The position numbers and the translations under genes are program-made. Positions 28,213 to 41,646 of a stretch of 64,000 nt of DNA are shown here, piece by piece. The notes beneath the pieces were generated by a model. It ran no database searches, was not told the origin of the DNA, and saw nothing but the letters and a program-made list of their open reading frames with translations. Source of the stretch: Gracilibacillus salitolerans (lineage in GTDB: Bacteria; Bacillota; Bacilli; Bacillales; Amphibacillaceae). Every line of letters begins with the position of its first letter. Position 1 is the first letter of the stretch. The stretch is taken from assembly GCF_009650095.1 (NCBI RefSeq), contig NZ_CP045915.1:620001-684000 (forward strand). Direction: 5' to 3'.

Positions 28213-30381
28213 TTGGCAAATAATGAAGAATATATACAATTAATTAATGCTGTTACCGACAGGGCAAAAATTAATCAAAAAGCAGTTAAAAGTGTCATTC
28301 AATTATTAGAGGAAGGTAATACAGTCCCTTTTATTGCACGTTATCGAAAAGAGATGACAGGCTCACTTGATGAAGTGCAAATTAAAGATATTCAAGATGC
28401 ATGGAATTATGTAAATGCGTTAGCTGATCGTAAACAAGAAGTGATCAGGCTTATTGATGAACAAGGGAAGCTAACAGATGAATTACAACAGGAAATTGTG
28501 CAAGCAACACAATTACAGAAAGTAGAAGATTTGTATCGACCATATAAACAAAAGCGTCGGACAAGGGCAACAATTGCTAAAGAGAAAGGGCTAGAACCAT
28601 TAGCTGAAACAGTATACCGAAAACAAAATATCGAACTGGCAGATAATGCTGCAGATTTTTTAACAGAAGAACATGAATTACATACAGTGGAAGAGGTACT
28701 TGAAGGTGTACAAGACATCATTGCAGAGTGGATAGCGGATGAACCAAAGTATCGTGAACATATCCGTAAACAAACCCATCAAAAAGGGCTCACCACATCC
28801 AAAGCGAAGAAGCCTGAATTGGATGAAAAGAAAATCTATGAAATGTATTACGAATACAGTGAAGCCGTAAGCAAAATTGTTTCACACCGAATTTTAGCAC
28901 TTAATCGTGGAGAAAAAGAAGATGTGCTAAAAGTTTCAATTGAACCACCAGTAGACAGTGTGCTTGATTATCTTCAAAAACAAGTAATTGAAAAAGACGC
29001 TACACCACAAATAAAAGAGTTTTTAATTCAAGTAATTGAAGATAGTTATAAACGACTAACACAGCCATCTGTCGAAAGAGAAATTCGATCTGCATTATCA
29101 GAGAAAGCTGAAGAGCAAGCGATCGATATATTCTCGAAAAATCTAAAAAGTTTATTGCTGCAACCGCCATTAAAAGGTAAATATGTTTTAGGTGTTGATC
29201 CGGCATTTCGAACAGGTTGTAAACTTTCAGTTGTCGATGATACAGGAAAAGTAAAAGCAATTGATGTCATCTACCCAACAGCACCAAGAAATGACACAGC
29301 AGGTGCTGAGAAGAAGGTCATCCAATTTTTGAAAGAACATCCAGTTGAGTTAATAGCGATTGGTAATGGAACGGCTTCAAGAGAAACAGAGCAATTTATA
29401 GCAGATGTGATTGATAAACATCAGTTAGACATTGCTTATATTATTGTCAATGAAGCAGGAGCAAGTGTGTACTCCGCATCCAAATTAGCACGAGAAGAAT
29501 TTCCAGAATTACAGGTGGAAGAACGAAGTGCAGTATCGATTGCTAGACGTATCCAAGACCCGTTGGCAGAGTTAGTTAAAATTGAACCCAAGGCAATCGG
29601 TGTTGGACAATATCAACATGATGTCAGTCAAAAAAGGCTAACTGAATCTTTAACATTTGTGGTGGAAACAGCGGTAAACCAGGTTGGGGTGAACGTGAAT
29701 TCAGCTTCTTCGTCTTTATTGCAATATGTTTCTGGTTTAAATAAGACGGTAGCAAATAATATTGTGAAATATCGTGATGAACATGGGAAATTCACTAACC
29801 GTAAACAATTAAAAGATATACCAAGGCTTGGTAACAAAACGTATGAACAAAGTATTGGGTTCCTAAGAGTGATGGACGGTGAAGAGCCATTAGACCGTAC
29901 TCCGATTCACCCAGAAACTTATAAGGCAACAAAGCAGATTTTAACGGAAATGAATTGCTCGGTTGCAGATTTAGGAACCGAACAATTGAAAGAATTAGTT
30001 AATCAGTTAGACAAAAAAGCGTTAGCTGATACATTAGAAATTGGCTTGCCAACTTTAGAGGATATTCTGAAGGCATTAGCTAGCCCAAATCGTGATCCGC
30101 GTGACGATTTACCAAAACCGTTGTTAAAGAAAAATGTATTATCTATGGAAGATTTACAAAGTGGTATGGAACTTCAAGGGACCGTTCGAAATGTAGTTGA
30201 TTTTGGTGTGTTCGTCGATATTGGAGTAAAGCAGGATGGATTAGTTCATATTTCCAAAATGTCTAATGAATTTGTGAAGCACCCGATGGACATCGCTTCT
30301 GTTGGTGATGTGATAACAGTATGGGTAGATCAAGTAGATATTCAGAAACAGCGAATAGCTTTAACCATGATTCCATCATAA
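28213..30381 (+). CDS. tex: Tex-family S1 RNA-binding protein
   Basis: 722-residue Tex protein. It has an N-terminal helical Tex domain, a YqgF-type RNase-H-like domain (GVDPAFRTGCKLSVVD near 326), a helix-hairpin-helix module (VNSASSSLLQYVSGLNK...GKFTNRKQLKDIPRLG), and a C-terminal S1 domain (GTVRNVVDFGVFVDIGVKQDGLVHIS). It binds nucleic acid and influences transcription and toxin expression in other bacteria. The TTG start follows AAGGAGGAAACG. Position matches ydcI, directly after the sigB operon. Confidence 0.95.
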   Translation: MANNEEYIQLINAVTDRAKINQKAVKSVIQLLEEGNTVPFIARYRKEMTGSLDEVQIKDIQDAWNYVNALADRKQEVIRLIDEQGKLTDELQQEIVQATQLQKVEDLYRPYKQKRRTRATIAKEKGLEPLAETVYRKQNIELADNAADFLTEEHELHTVEEVLEGVQDIIAEWIADEPKYREHIRKQTHQKGLTTSKAKKPELDEKKIYEMYYEYSEAVSKIVSHRILALNRGEKEDVLKVSIEPPVDSVLDYLQKQVIEKDATPQIKEFLIQVIEDSYKRLTQPSVEREIRSALSEKAEEQAIDIFSKNLKSLLLQPPLKGKYVLGVDPAFRTGCKLSVVDDTGKVKAIDVIYPTAPRNDTAGAEKKVIQFLKEHPVELIAIGNGTASRETEQFIADVIDKHQLDIAYIIVNEAGASVYSASKLAREEFPELQVEERSAVSIARRIQDPLAELVKIEPKAIGVGQYQHDVSQKRLTESLTFVVETAVNQVGVNVNSASSSLLQYVSGLNKTVANNIVKYRDEHGKFTNRKQLKDIPRLGNKTYEQSIGFLRVMDGEEPLDRTPIHPETYKATKQILTEMNCSVADLGTEQLKELVNQLDKKALADTLEIGLPTLEDILKALASPNRDPRDDLPKPLLKKNVLSMEDLQSGMELQGTVRNVVDFGVFVDIGVKQDGLVHISKMSNEFVKHPMDIASVGDVITVWVDQVDIQKQRIALTMIPS

Positions 30382-30385
30382 AGAA

Positions 30386-30409
30386 AACTCGGAGATCGCC
30401 GAGCTTTTA
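30386..30409 (+). terminator. Terminator of tex
   Basis: Stem CTCGG/CCGAG with a 6-nt loop and CTTTT, 5 bases after the tex stop. It is weaker than most in this window. Confidence 0.6.
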
Positions 30410-30531
30410 GCCGTAGTTGTCTTTATCTATATACTTAAAATGATCGACTACGACGATCTTCGTCTATGCTAACCATTTATATTTTCTATACGATAAACAA
30501 AAGAGAGTAAAGGGTACTTTGTAGGTGCCTT

Positions 30532-30654
30532 TTACTCCGCTTTATCTTGTTCTTTATCACAGTAGAAAAACCAGCATTGATTTAATAAACGAATTTGATA
30601 CTTGTTTTTATGAAGGAATGCGCCTGCTAATTGTCTTTTTAGCCAATTAGGCAT
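30532..30654 (-). CDS. cmpA: Cortex morphogenetic protein CmpA
   Basis: 40-residue protein read directly from the minus strand. It starts MPNWLKRQLAGAFL, continues with KYQIRLLNQCWFFYC and ends in an acidic Lys-rich tail. CmpA of B. subtilis has the same core (MPNWLKKQ..., IKLLNQCWYFY) and works during sporulation as an adaptor that leads SpoIVA for degradation when the coat is defective. AAAGGATG precedes the ATG at a good distance. The neighbours tex and sprT are those of cmpA in Bacillus. The gene is easily missed by ORF length cut-offs. Confidence 0.9.
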   Translation of the reverse strand: MPNWLKRQLAGAFLHKNKYQIRLLNQCWFFYCDKEQDKAE

Positions 30655-30688
30655 GTTTATCATCCTTTAATTAGTGATTTTGTTTTAT

Positions 30689-30703
30689 ATTATGTAACAT
30701 AAT
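30689..30703. promoter_or_regulatory. Palindrome between cmpA and sprT
   Basis: ATTATGT-A-ACATAAT, a perfect palindrome with a single centre base, midway in the 65-base divergent gap. It could be an operator or simply overlapping -10 elements. Confidence 0.35.
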
Positions 30704-30719
30704 AGATAGGTGTGAAAGT

Positions 30720-31172
30720 ATGGAAGTGATAACGCAAGTTGAATTAGAGAAGCTTACAAAAGATATTTCCGATAAAGTCTTTAACAAACCATTTACCGAT
30801 GAAGTACGCTTTAATAATAGGTTAAGAACAACTGGTGGTCGTTATATACCTGCTAAACGAGTAATTGAATTAAATCCTAAATATTATAAAGAGCTGGGAT
30901 ATGAAGAGTTTGTTGGCATTATTAAACATGAATTATGTCATTATCACCTTCATATAGAAGGGAAAGGATATCAACATCGGGATCCAGAGTTCAAACAACT
31001 TTTAAAAGCAACAAACTCTCCGAGGCACTGTAATCCCTTACCATCGATGAACAATAATTTCAAATATGAATATCAATGTTCCTCTTGTTACCATGTATAT
31101 AAAAGAAGAAAAAGAATCAATGTAAAAAGGTATCGTTGTGGGAAGTGTAGAGGTGAATTAATACTACTTTAA
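30720..31172 (+). CDS. sprT: SprT-like zinc metalloprotein
   Basis: 150-residue SprT-family protein. The zincin motif HELCHYHLH (HExxH) is near residue 68. A C-terminal zinc ribbon has CSSC and CGKC pairs. Eukaryotic Spartan is a protease for DNA-protein crosslinks, while the bacterial family role is not settled. Position matches ydcK. GGTGTGA precedes the ATG. It is divergent from cmpA. Confidence 0.9.
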   Translation: MEVITQVELEKLTKDISDKVFNKPFTDEVRFNNRLRTTGGRYIPAKRVIELNPKYYKELGYEEFVGIIKHELCHYHLHIEGKGYQHRDPEFKQLLKATNSPRHCNPLPSMNNNFKYEYQCSSCYHVYKRRKRINVKRYRCGKCRGELILL

Positions 31173-31190
31173 AAAAAATCAATATTTCTA

Positions 31191-31218
31191 TTGACTAAGA
31201 TACAAACAATATGATAAA
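31191..31218 (+). promoter_or_regulatory. Possible upstream promoter of the tRNA-rRNA cluster
   Basis: TTGACT, a 16-base spacer, then GATAAA, after the sprT stop. It is the weaker of two promoter-like sites before tRNA-Asn. Confidence 0.5.
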
Positions 31219-31290
31219 TTATATTGGCGTCACTTTGAAAAGCGCTTGTCTTAGATTAGTGACGGTAACTGAAAAAATAATAAAAAACAG

Positions 31291-31319
31291 TTGACATTTC
31301 AACGTGAGTATTATATTAT
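31291..31319 (+). promoter_or_regulatory. Main sigma-A promoter of the tRNA-rRNA cluster
   Basis: TTGACA at 31291-31296, a 17-base spacer, then TATTAT (overlapping TATATT), 35 bases before tRNA-Asn. The perfect -35 and AT-rich surroundings fit a strong stable-RNA promoter. Confidence 0.8.
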
Positions 31320-31353
31320 ATTTAACGTCGTCAACATGAGTTAGACACATTAT

Positions 31354-31428
31354 TCCACAGTAGCTCAGTGGTAGAGCAATCGGCTGTTAACCGATCGGTC
31401 GTAGGTTCGAATCCTACCTGTGGAGCCA
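31354..31428 (+). tRNA. tRNA-Asn (GTT)
   Basis: Cloverleaf with acceptor TCCACAG/CTGTGGA, anticodon loop CTGTTAA, GGTTCGAAT T-loop and encoded CCA. First gene of the cluster. Confidence 0.95.
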
Positions 31429-31429
31429 T

Positions 31430-31520
31430 GGAGAAGTACTCAAGTGGCTGAAGAGGCGCCCCTGCTAAGGGTGTAGGTCGCGTAAGCGGCGCGAGGGTTC
31501 AAATCCCTCCTTCTCCGCCA
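31430..31520 (+). tRNA. tRNA-Ser (GCT)
   Basis: 91-base type II tRNA with a long variable arm, anticodon loop CTGCTAA, acceptor GGAGAAG/CTTCTCC and encoded CCA. It begins 2 bases after tRNA-Asn. Confidence 0.95.
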
Positions 31521-31540
31521 TTATTAACACTTCAAATAAT

Positions 31541-31612
31541 GGCCCGTTGGTCAAGTGGTTAAGACACCGCCCTTTCACGGCGGTAACACGGGTTCGAATC
31601 CCGTACGGGTCA
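31541..31612 (+). tRNA. tRNA-Glu (TTC)
   Basis: Acceptor GGCCCGT/ACGGGTC with discriminator A. The anticodon loop CTTTCAC gives TTC. CCA is not encoded (TCCC follows). Confidence 0.95.
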
Positions 31613-31637
31613 TCCCATTTATTATAGAAAATTAATA

Positions 31638-31714
31638 GGTCCGGTAGTTCAGTTGGTTAGAATGCCTGCCTGTCACGCAGGAGGTCGCGGGTTCGAGTCC
31701 CGTCCGGACCGCCA
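31638..31714 (+). tRNA. tRNA-Asp (GTC), copy 1
   Basis: Acceptor GGTCCGG/CCGGACC, anticodon loop CTGTCAC, CCA encoded. Identical to the copy after 5S rRNA at 37743-37819. Confidence 0.95.
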
Positions 31715-31718
31715 TTGT

Positions 31719-31793
31719 TGGGCTATAGCCAAGCGGTAAGGCAACGGTTTTTGGTACCGTCATGCGCTGGTTCGAATCCAGCTAGCCCAGCCA
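31719..31793 (+). tRNA. tRNA-Gln (TTG)
   Basis: Acceptor TGGGCTA/TAGCCCA, anticodon loop TTTTGGT, CCA encoded. Confidence 0.95.
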
Positions 31794-32002
31794 TTTTTTT
31801 GACTAAAAATAACTTAGATCATTCGTCATAAAGACGAATATACTATTCCTTCTCTTTGATCGATTCTTCACAAAGCGGATCTGAATAGGATTAAAAATGA
31901 AGCAGATGTAGTTGAGGATGCTTCTACTGTTTCTCTGATTCTACTATTAATGTAGTTTCTAAAACAGAAAGTGAGCTACCGTCGTGATTAACATTGCAGC
32001 AA

Positions 32003-32078
32003 GAGCCATTAGCTCAGTTGGTAGAGCATCTGACTTTTAATCAGAGGGTCGGAGGTTCGAATCCTCCATGGCTCACCA
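32003..32078 (+). tRNA. tRNA-Lys (TTT)
   Basis: Acceptor GAGCCAT/ATGGCTC, anticodon loop CTTTTAA, CCA encoded. The 209 bases before it hold only a small hairpin (ATTCGTC/GACGAAT at 31821-31839) and no gene. Confidence 0.95.
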
Positions 32079-32105
32079 TCTATATTCTATTTATATGGAT
32101 AGCGA

Positions 32106-32189
<84 letters not shown>

Positions 32190-32211
32190 TTAAAAAATAA
32201 CTAAAAAACTA

Positions 32212-32241
32212 TTGACTTAGTCATACGCGCTGTGTTATATT
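32212..32241 (+). promoter_or_regulatory. Internal sigma-A promoter before tRNA-Arg
   Basis: TTGACT, an 18-base spacer, then TATATT, 21 bases before tRNA-Arg. It would transcribe the last tRNAs and the rRNA genes. Confidence 0.7.
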
Positions 32242-32261
32242 AGTAGATGTCGCTTTGATAA

Positions 32262-32338
32262 GCGCCCGTAGCTCAATTGGATAGAGCGTTTGACTACGGA
32301 TCAAGAGGTTAGGGGTTCGACTCCTCTCGGGCGCGCCA
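32262..32338 (+). tRNA. tRNA-Arg (ACG)
   Basis: Acceptor GCGCCCG/CGGGCGC, anticodon loop CTACGGA, CCA encoded. Confidence 0.95.
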
Positions 32339-32342
32339 TGAC

Positions 32343-32419
32343 CGGGAAGTAGCTCAGCTTGGTAGAGCACTTGGTTTGGGACCAAGGGGTCGCAGGTTCA
32401 AATCCTGTCTTCCCGACCA
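32343..32419 (+). tRNA. tRNA-Pro (TGG)
   Basis: Acceptor CGGGAAG/CTTCCCG, anticodon loop TTTGGGA, discriminator A, CCA encoded. Confidence 0.95.
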
Positions 32420-32468
32420 GTCGATCATATTGAAATATAAACAAATTAATTGTTAATCTTTATCTTTC

Positions 32469-32542
32469 GCGGGTGTAGTTTAGTGGTAAAACCTCAGCCT
32501 TCCAAGCTGATGTCGAGGGTTCAATTCCCTTCACCCGCTCCA
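32469..32542 (+). tRNA. tRNA-Gly (TCC)
   Basis: Acceptor GCGGGTG/CACCCGC, anticodon loop CTTCCAA, CCA encoded. Confidence 0.95.
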
Positions 32543-32550
32543 TAGTAAAT

Positions 32551-32627
<77 letters not shown>

Positions 32628-32719
32628 TTTATACCATTGATCTTTGAAAACTGAACAAAACAACCAGTATGATTTTAAACATGAAACAAGCTAGCTTATA
32701 GAAGCGAGCGCAAGTCAAC

Positions 32720-34288
<1,569 letters not shown>

Positions 34289-34454
34289 ATTAAAGGAACA
34301 CCTTTTTTACAAGGTGCAAAAAACATACTGCGTTGTTTGGTTCAGTTTTGAGAGATCAATTCTCTTTATATTATGTACCTTGAAAACTAGATAAGAGTAT
34401 GACAAGACATCAAACAAAACCAACGACTTTTTCATGCGTTAAGCATAGTAAGTA

Positions 34455-37367
<2,913 letters not shown>

Positions 37368-37438
37368 ACATTTTGTTTGATCTTGTTCCATCACTCTTAT
37401 CTAGTTTTTAGGGTATATCCCTTAAATATTATATGAAG

Positions 37439-37555
37439 TCTGGTAGCGATAGCGGAGAGGTCACACCTGTTCCCATGCCGAACACAGTAGTTAAGCTCTC
37501 CAGCGCCCATGGTAGTTGGGGCTCGCGCCCCTGCAAGAGTAGGACGTTGCCAGGC
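37439..37555 (+). rRNA. 5S ribosomal RNA
   Basis: About 117 bases, terminal stem TCTGGTAGC/GTTGCCAGG, with the conserved segments GAACACAGTAGTTAAGCTC and AGAGTAGGACG. It lies 71 bases after 23S. Confidence 0.95.
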
Positions 37556-37591
37556 TTGTTTTAAAAAAATGTATGATCTATTTATTATTAT

Positions 37592-37668
<77 letters not shown>

Positions 37669-37742
37669 AAATTTTTTTGCTACGCTGAAATAATATCACT
37701 GTTAGAAAATAATTGTAGTGCCCAATGGGTGCAATCAAATTT

Positions 37743-37819
37743 GGTCCGGTAGTTCAGTTGGTTAGAATGCCTGCCTGTCACGCAGGAGGTCGCGGGTTCG
37801 AGTCCCGTCCGGACCGCCA
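37743..37819 (+). tRNA. tRNA-Asp (GTC), copy 2
   Basis: Identical in all 77 bases to the copy at 31638-31714. Last gene of the stable RNA cluster. Confidence 0.95.
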
Positions 37820-37839
37820 TTTTATGACTAACAAATAAC

Positions 37840-37873
37840 AAAACCTTAAGTTTTGATACTTAAGGTTTTTTTG
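37840..37873 (+). terminator. Terminator of the rrn-tRNA cluster
   Basis: Stem AAACCTTAAG/CTTAAGGTTT with T-rich ends, 20 bases after tRNA-Asp. Confidence 0.88.
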
Positions 37874-37993
37874 TTTGTCTAAAATGATTATAATAGATAA
37901 GGATCAAACTACGGAAAAGAGATGTTTCCTCTGTCCCCTTGTCCCATGTTTTGGTATGATGTGTGTATGTTGATGTGTTTGGAGGTGTGATTG

Positions 37994-38971
37994 TTGGAAG
38001 AATTTGATTTTATTCGCTCAATTAAGCCGGATTTTTATCGACAGTCTTCAGTGGTGAAGGGGATTGGTGATGATGCGGCGATTGTAAGACATACTAATAA
38101 AGATATTATTACGACGGTTGATACGATGGTGGAGAATGTTCATTTTTCTTCCAAGACAACCGAACCATTTCATATTGGTTATCGAGCATTGGCTGCTAAT
38201 ATAAGTGATATTGCAGCTATGGGTGGAATGCCTACATCGTATGTGGTATCTATTGCCATACCAGACAGCTGGTCTGCTGACGAGTTACAAGAGATTTATC
38301 ACGGAATGGATGATCTGGCTAAAGTATTTAACATGGATCTTATTGGTGGTGACACTGTATCAGGTGAGCAGTTAGTCCTTTCAATTACGGTACTAGGGAC
38401 TGTTTTAAAAGGAAAGGCTAGGTATCGCAGTGATGCACAGGAACATGATATAATCTTTGTAACTGGCACACTTGGTGATGCTGCTTGTGGTTTACATATA
38501 TTATTGAATGCTTCTCAAACTGATCGGGAAAAGTATCGATATTTTATTGATCGCCATCGAATGCCAATGCCAAGGGTTTCTTTTATTAATCAGTGTGAAG
38601 CTATTAAGAGATTGTCTTTAAATGATATAAGCGATGGCATTGCAAATGAAGCAAATGAAATAGCGGTAGCTTCAGATAAAACACTACTCATTGAATATAA
38701 TAAAGTACCAAGTCATCCACAACTATCTAATTTTTCCTCCGAACAACAATTCAATTGGATGTTATCTGGTGGAGAAGATTTTGAATTGATTGGAACTGTT
38801 TCAGAAAAAGACTGGGAGCAACTTGAGACGATAGCAATGAAAACAAATACCAAAATTTCAGCGATTGGAACTGTACGAAATGATTTGAAAAAGAATGGTA
38901 CAGTATGGTTACAACATAATCATGAATCAAATAGATTAAAAAAATCGGGTTATACACATCTAAGAAGGTGA
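37994..38971 (+). CDS. thiL: Thiamine-monophosphate kinase
   Basis: 325-residue ThiL, which makes thiamine diphosphate from the monophosphate and ATP. Motifs: GIGDDAAIV near residue 25, TTVDTMVENVHF, a region with ALAANISDIAAMGGMP, GGDTVSG and GGEDFELI near the end. TTG at 37994 lies 8 bases after GGAGG. Another TTG one codon earlier is possible. No TPP riboswitch is visible upstream. It starts the thiL-tsaE-tsaB-rimI-tsaD operon, the order known from Bacillus (ydiA-ydiE). Confidence 0.93.
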   Translation: MEEFDFIRSIKPDFYRQSSVVKGIGDDAAIVRHTNKDIITTVDTMVENVHFSSKTTEPFHIGYRALAANISDIAAMGGMPTSYVVSIAIPDSWSADELQEIYHGMDDLAKVFNMDLIGGDTVSGEQLVLSITVLGTVLKGKARYRSDAQEHDIIFVTGTLGDAACGLHILLNASQTDREKYRYFIDRHRMPMPRVSFINQCEAIKRLSLNDISDGIANEANEIAVASDKTLLIEYNKVPSHPQLSNFSSEQQFNWMLSGGEDFELIGTVSEKDWEQLETIAMKTNTKISAIGTVRNDLKKNGTVWLQHNHESNRLKKSGYTHLRR

Positions 38972-38975
38972 AATA

Positions 38976-39431
38976 ATGAATCAATATATCTTCGAAACAA
39001 AAACAGAAGAAGAAACAAGACGTTTAGCAAATAAATTAGCTTTACTTCTACACCCTGGAGATGTACTCACACTAGAAGGCGATTTAGGTGCAGGAAAAAC
39101 AACTTTCACAAAAGGTTTAGGTGTAGGCCTTGGTGTAAGGAGAACAATTAATAGTCCGACCTTCACGATTGTAAAAGAATATATGGGGGAAATCCCGTTA
39201 TACCATATGGATGTTTATCGGCTGGAGAATAGTGAAGAAGACATTGGTTTTGATGAATATTTCAACGATGAGGCTATTACCGTTGTAGAATGGGCGCACT
39301 TTATAGAAGAATTTCTACCAGAAGACCGATTAGAGATTCAAATAAAAAGAATCGATGAACATACAAGGAAAATAATTTTCCATCCAATTGGTGGTCACTT
39401 TGATTCAGTATGTAAGGAGCTATATTCATGA
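38976..39431 (+). CDS. tsaE: tRNA t6A synthesis ATPase TsaE
   Basis: 151-residue P-loop ATPase with Walker A GDLGAGKTTFTKG near residue 37 and the TsaE motif SPTFTIVKEY. It works with TsaB and TsaD to place threonylcarbamoyl on A37 of ANN-decoding tRNAs. It starts 4 bases after thiL, and its end overlaps tsaB by 4 bases. Confidence 0.95.
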   Translation: MNQYIFETKTEEETRRLANKLALLLHPGDVLTLEGDLGAGKTTFTKGLGVGLGVRRTINSPTFTIVKEYMGEIPLYHMDVYRLENSEEDIGFDEYFNDEAITVVEWAHFIEEFLPEDRLEIQIKRIDEHTRKIIFHPIGGHFDSVCKELYS

Positions 39432-40126
39432 ATGTGTTAGCAATTGATACTTCTAATCAAGTATTAGGAGTCGCAATAAGTAAAGATGGGGAAGTGAAAA
39501 CGGAATACACTGCGAACATTAAGCGTAATTACTCGGTTGGTTTAATGCCAGCAATAGATCATGTGATGCAAGAATCTCAGACAACTCCAGATCAATTAGA
39601 CCGGATTGTCGTTGCGAAAGGTCCAGGTTCATATACTGGTGTTCGTATTGGGCTAGCTACAGCAAAAACAATGGCTTGGACACTAAACATTCCGATTGTG
39701 GCTATATCCAGTTTAGAATTATTGGCGCATAATGTACGCCAGCAAAATGTGCTCATCTCACCTTTTTTTGATGCACGTAGAGGATTAGTATATACAGGGT
39801 TATATGAAAGCAATTATGATCGGATTCATGTAAAGAAGGAAGATCAGAATATTTTAATGGAGCAATGGCTAGATGAATTACAAAGCTATCAAAAAACTGT
39901 TATCTTCTTAAGCCAGGATATCAAGCAACACCAAGGCTTGATTAGAAAAAAATTAGCAAAGTCCGCCATTTTCCCTCCTGCTATTGATCATCTTCCTCGC
40001 CCTGGTCAATTAGCTTTATTAGGTACACAGCGTAACGAAGACAATCTCCATGAGTTAACACCTAACTACATTCGTTTAGTTGAAGCAGAAGCAAATTGGT
40101 TAAAGGAACAAGAAAAAAATGGCTAA
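39428..40126 (+). CDS. tsaB: tRNA t6A synthesis protein TsaB
   Basis: 232-residue ASKHA-fold protein. The N-terminal phosphate motif is LAIDTSNQVLGVAI, then VAKGPGSYTGVRIGLATAKT and an ALLGT region. It is the partner of TsaD and lacks that enzyme's metal-binding His pair. Both ends overlap neighbouring genes by a few bases, showing tight coupling in the operon. Confidence 0.95.
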   Translation: MNVLAIDTSNQVLGVAISKDGEVKTEYTANIKRNYSVGLMPAIDHVMQESQTTPDQLDRIVVAKGPGSYTGVRIGLATAKTMAWTLNIPIVAISSLELLAHNVRQQNVLISPFFDARRGLVYTGLYESNYDRIHVKKEDQNILMEQWLDELQSYQKTVIFLSQDIKQHQGLIRKKLAKSAIFPPAIDHLPRPGQLALLGTQRNEDNLHELTPNYIRLVEAEANWLKEQEKNG

Positions 40127-40565
40127 GATTCAATTTCGTAAAATGAAAGAATCAGATATAGAAGCGGTCAAAGGGATAGACGAACGCTCCTTTCCGATCC
40201 CATGGCCCGATGACATTTATGAAGAAGAACTAAATAAGAATCAATATGCACAATATTTTGTAGCCACCTTAAATGAAAAAGTGGTAGGCTTTTGTGGTTC
40301 ATGGATGGTGTTAGATGAAGCACAAATAACAAATATTGCAATTGATCCAGCTCATAGAGGAAGGGGATATGGACAAGGATTATTTCAGTACTTAATTAAT
40401 TATGCAGTTGCCCATGGCATTCGCCATTTATCTTTGGAAGTGCGTGTTTCCAATATAACTGCACAAAGAATGTATAAAAAGTTCGGGATGAAGCCAGGTG
40501 GAATCAGAAAAAATTATTACAGCGATAATCAAGAAGATGCTTTAGTATTGTGGGTGAATTTATGA
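40119..40565 (+). CDS. rimI: Ribosomal protein S18-alanine N-acetyltransferase
   Basis: 148-residue GNAT acetyltransferase. The acetyl-CoA loop is [18 protein letters not shown] near residue 77, and [18 protein letters not shown] is the C-terminal GNAT signature. It acetylates the N-terminus of S18 in the known family. It overlaps tsaB at the start by 8 bases and tsaD at the end by 4 bases. Confidence 0.93.
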   Translation: MAKIQFRKMKESDIEAVKGIDERSFPIPWPDDIYEEELNKNQYAQYFVATLNEKVVGFCGSWMVLDEAQITNIAIDPAHRGRGYGQGLFQYLINYAVAHGIRHLSLEVRVSNITAQRMYKKFGMKPGGIRKNYYSDNQEDALVLWVNL

Positions 40566-41590
40566 GTGAATATATTTTAGGTATTGAGACGAGTTGTGAC
40601 GAAACAGCTGCAGCAATTATAAAAGATGGTCGAGAAATTGTGTCGAATGTTGTAGCATCTCAAATTGAGAGCCATAAACGTTTTGGTGGAGTGGTTCCAG
40701 AAATAGCGTCTAGGCATCATGTCGAACAGATCACAATCGTGTTAGAAGAAACATTTGCAAAAGCAGGTTTAACCATGAAGGATATCTCTGCTGTTACTGT
40801 AACGGAGGGACCAGGTTTAGTCGGTGCACTATTGGTAGGTGTCAATGCAGCGAAAGGCTTAGCATATGCCCATCAAAAACCATTAGTCGGTGTTCATCAT
40901 ATAGCAGGACACATTTATGCTAACCGGTTGGAAAAGGAATTCGAATTTCCACTATTATCCCTAGTCGTTTCTGGCGGACATACCGAATTGATTTTGATGA
41001 AAGAACATGGTGACTTTGAAATTATTGGGGAAACAAGAGATGATGCTGCTGGTGAAGCGTATGATAAAGTGGCGAGAACATTGGAATTACCTTATCCTGG
41101 TGGTCCCAAAATAGATCAGTTAGCACATAAAGGTGAAACTAATATTGACTTCCCACGTGCATGGTTAGAAGAGAATTCATATGATTTCAGTTTTAGTGGT
41201 TTGAAGTCAGCAGTAATAAATACATTACACAACGCGAAACAAAAAGGTGAAACATTAAAACAAGAAGATGTAGCGGCAAGTTTTCAGGCAAGTGTTGTGG
41301 AAGTGTTAACGGAAAAAACCTTTCATGCTGCAAAACAATATGGTGTCAAACAAGTTGTTGTAGCAGGCGGTGTGGCAGCTAATAAAGGGTTACGAACAGC
41401 TATGCAGGCTAAGTTTCAGCAAGAAGACACAGTCGAATTACAATTTCCCACATTATCACTTTGCACAGATAATGCAGCGATGATTGCAGCAGCAGGATCT
41501 ATTGCTTTCAAGCAAGGTCACCGTGCGCAATGGGATTTAAATGCAAACCCAAGCTTAAGCCTAGAAAGATACGCAAGAAGATCACGCTAG
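40562..41590 (+). CDS. tsaD: tRNA N6-adenosine threonylcarbamoyltransferase TsaD
   Basis: 342-residue catalytic subunit of t6A synthesis. Motifs: [10 protein letters not shown] near residue 6, the metal-binding [10 protein letters not shown] near 111, SGGHTEL and [10 protein letters not shown]. The ATG at 40562 overlaps the rimI stop. It is the last gene of the operon, followed by a terminator and then the DnaA-box region that in B. subtilis also lies between gcp (tsaD) and ydiF. Confidence 0.95.
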   Translation: MSEYILGIETSCDETAAAIIKDGREIVSNVVASQIESHKRFGGVVPEIASRHHVEQITIVLEETFAKAGLTMKDISAVTVTEGPGLVGALLVGVNAAKGLAYAHQKPLVGVHHIAGHIYANRLEKEFEFPLLSLVVSGGHTELILMKEHGDFEIIGETRDDAAGEAYDKVARTLELPYPGGPKIDQLAHKGETNIDFPRAWLEENSYDFSFSGLKSAVINTLHNAKQKGETLKQEDVAASFQASVVEVLTEKTFHAAKQYGVKQVVVAGGVAANKGLRTAMQAKFQQEDTVELQFPTLSLCTDNAAMIAAAGSIAFKQGHRAQWDLNANPSLSLERYARRSR

Positions 41591-41616
41591 AACGCTAACA
41601 CGTTCTAGCGTTTTTT
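41587..41616 (+). terminator. Terminator of the thiL-tsaD operon
   Basis: Stem CTAGAACG/CGTTCTAG followed by CGTTTTTTC, overlapping the tsaD stop. Confidence 0.85.
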
Positions 41617-41646
41617 CATGGTCTAGGATATTATAAAATTTGATCC

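Noticed and set aside
37873..37990. Possible TPP riboswitch before thiL
   Set aside because: No CTGAGA or related thi-box core is present. The gap looks like a plain promoter region.
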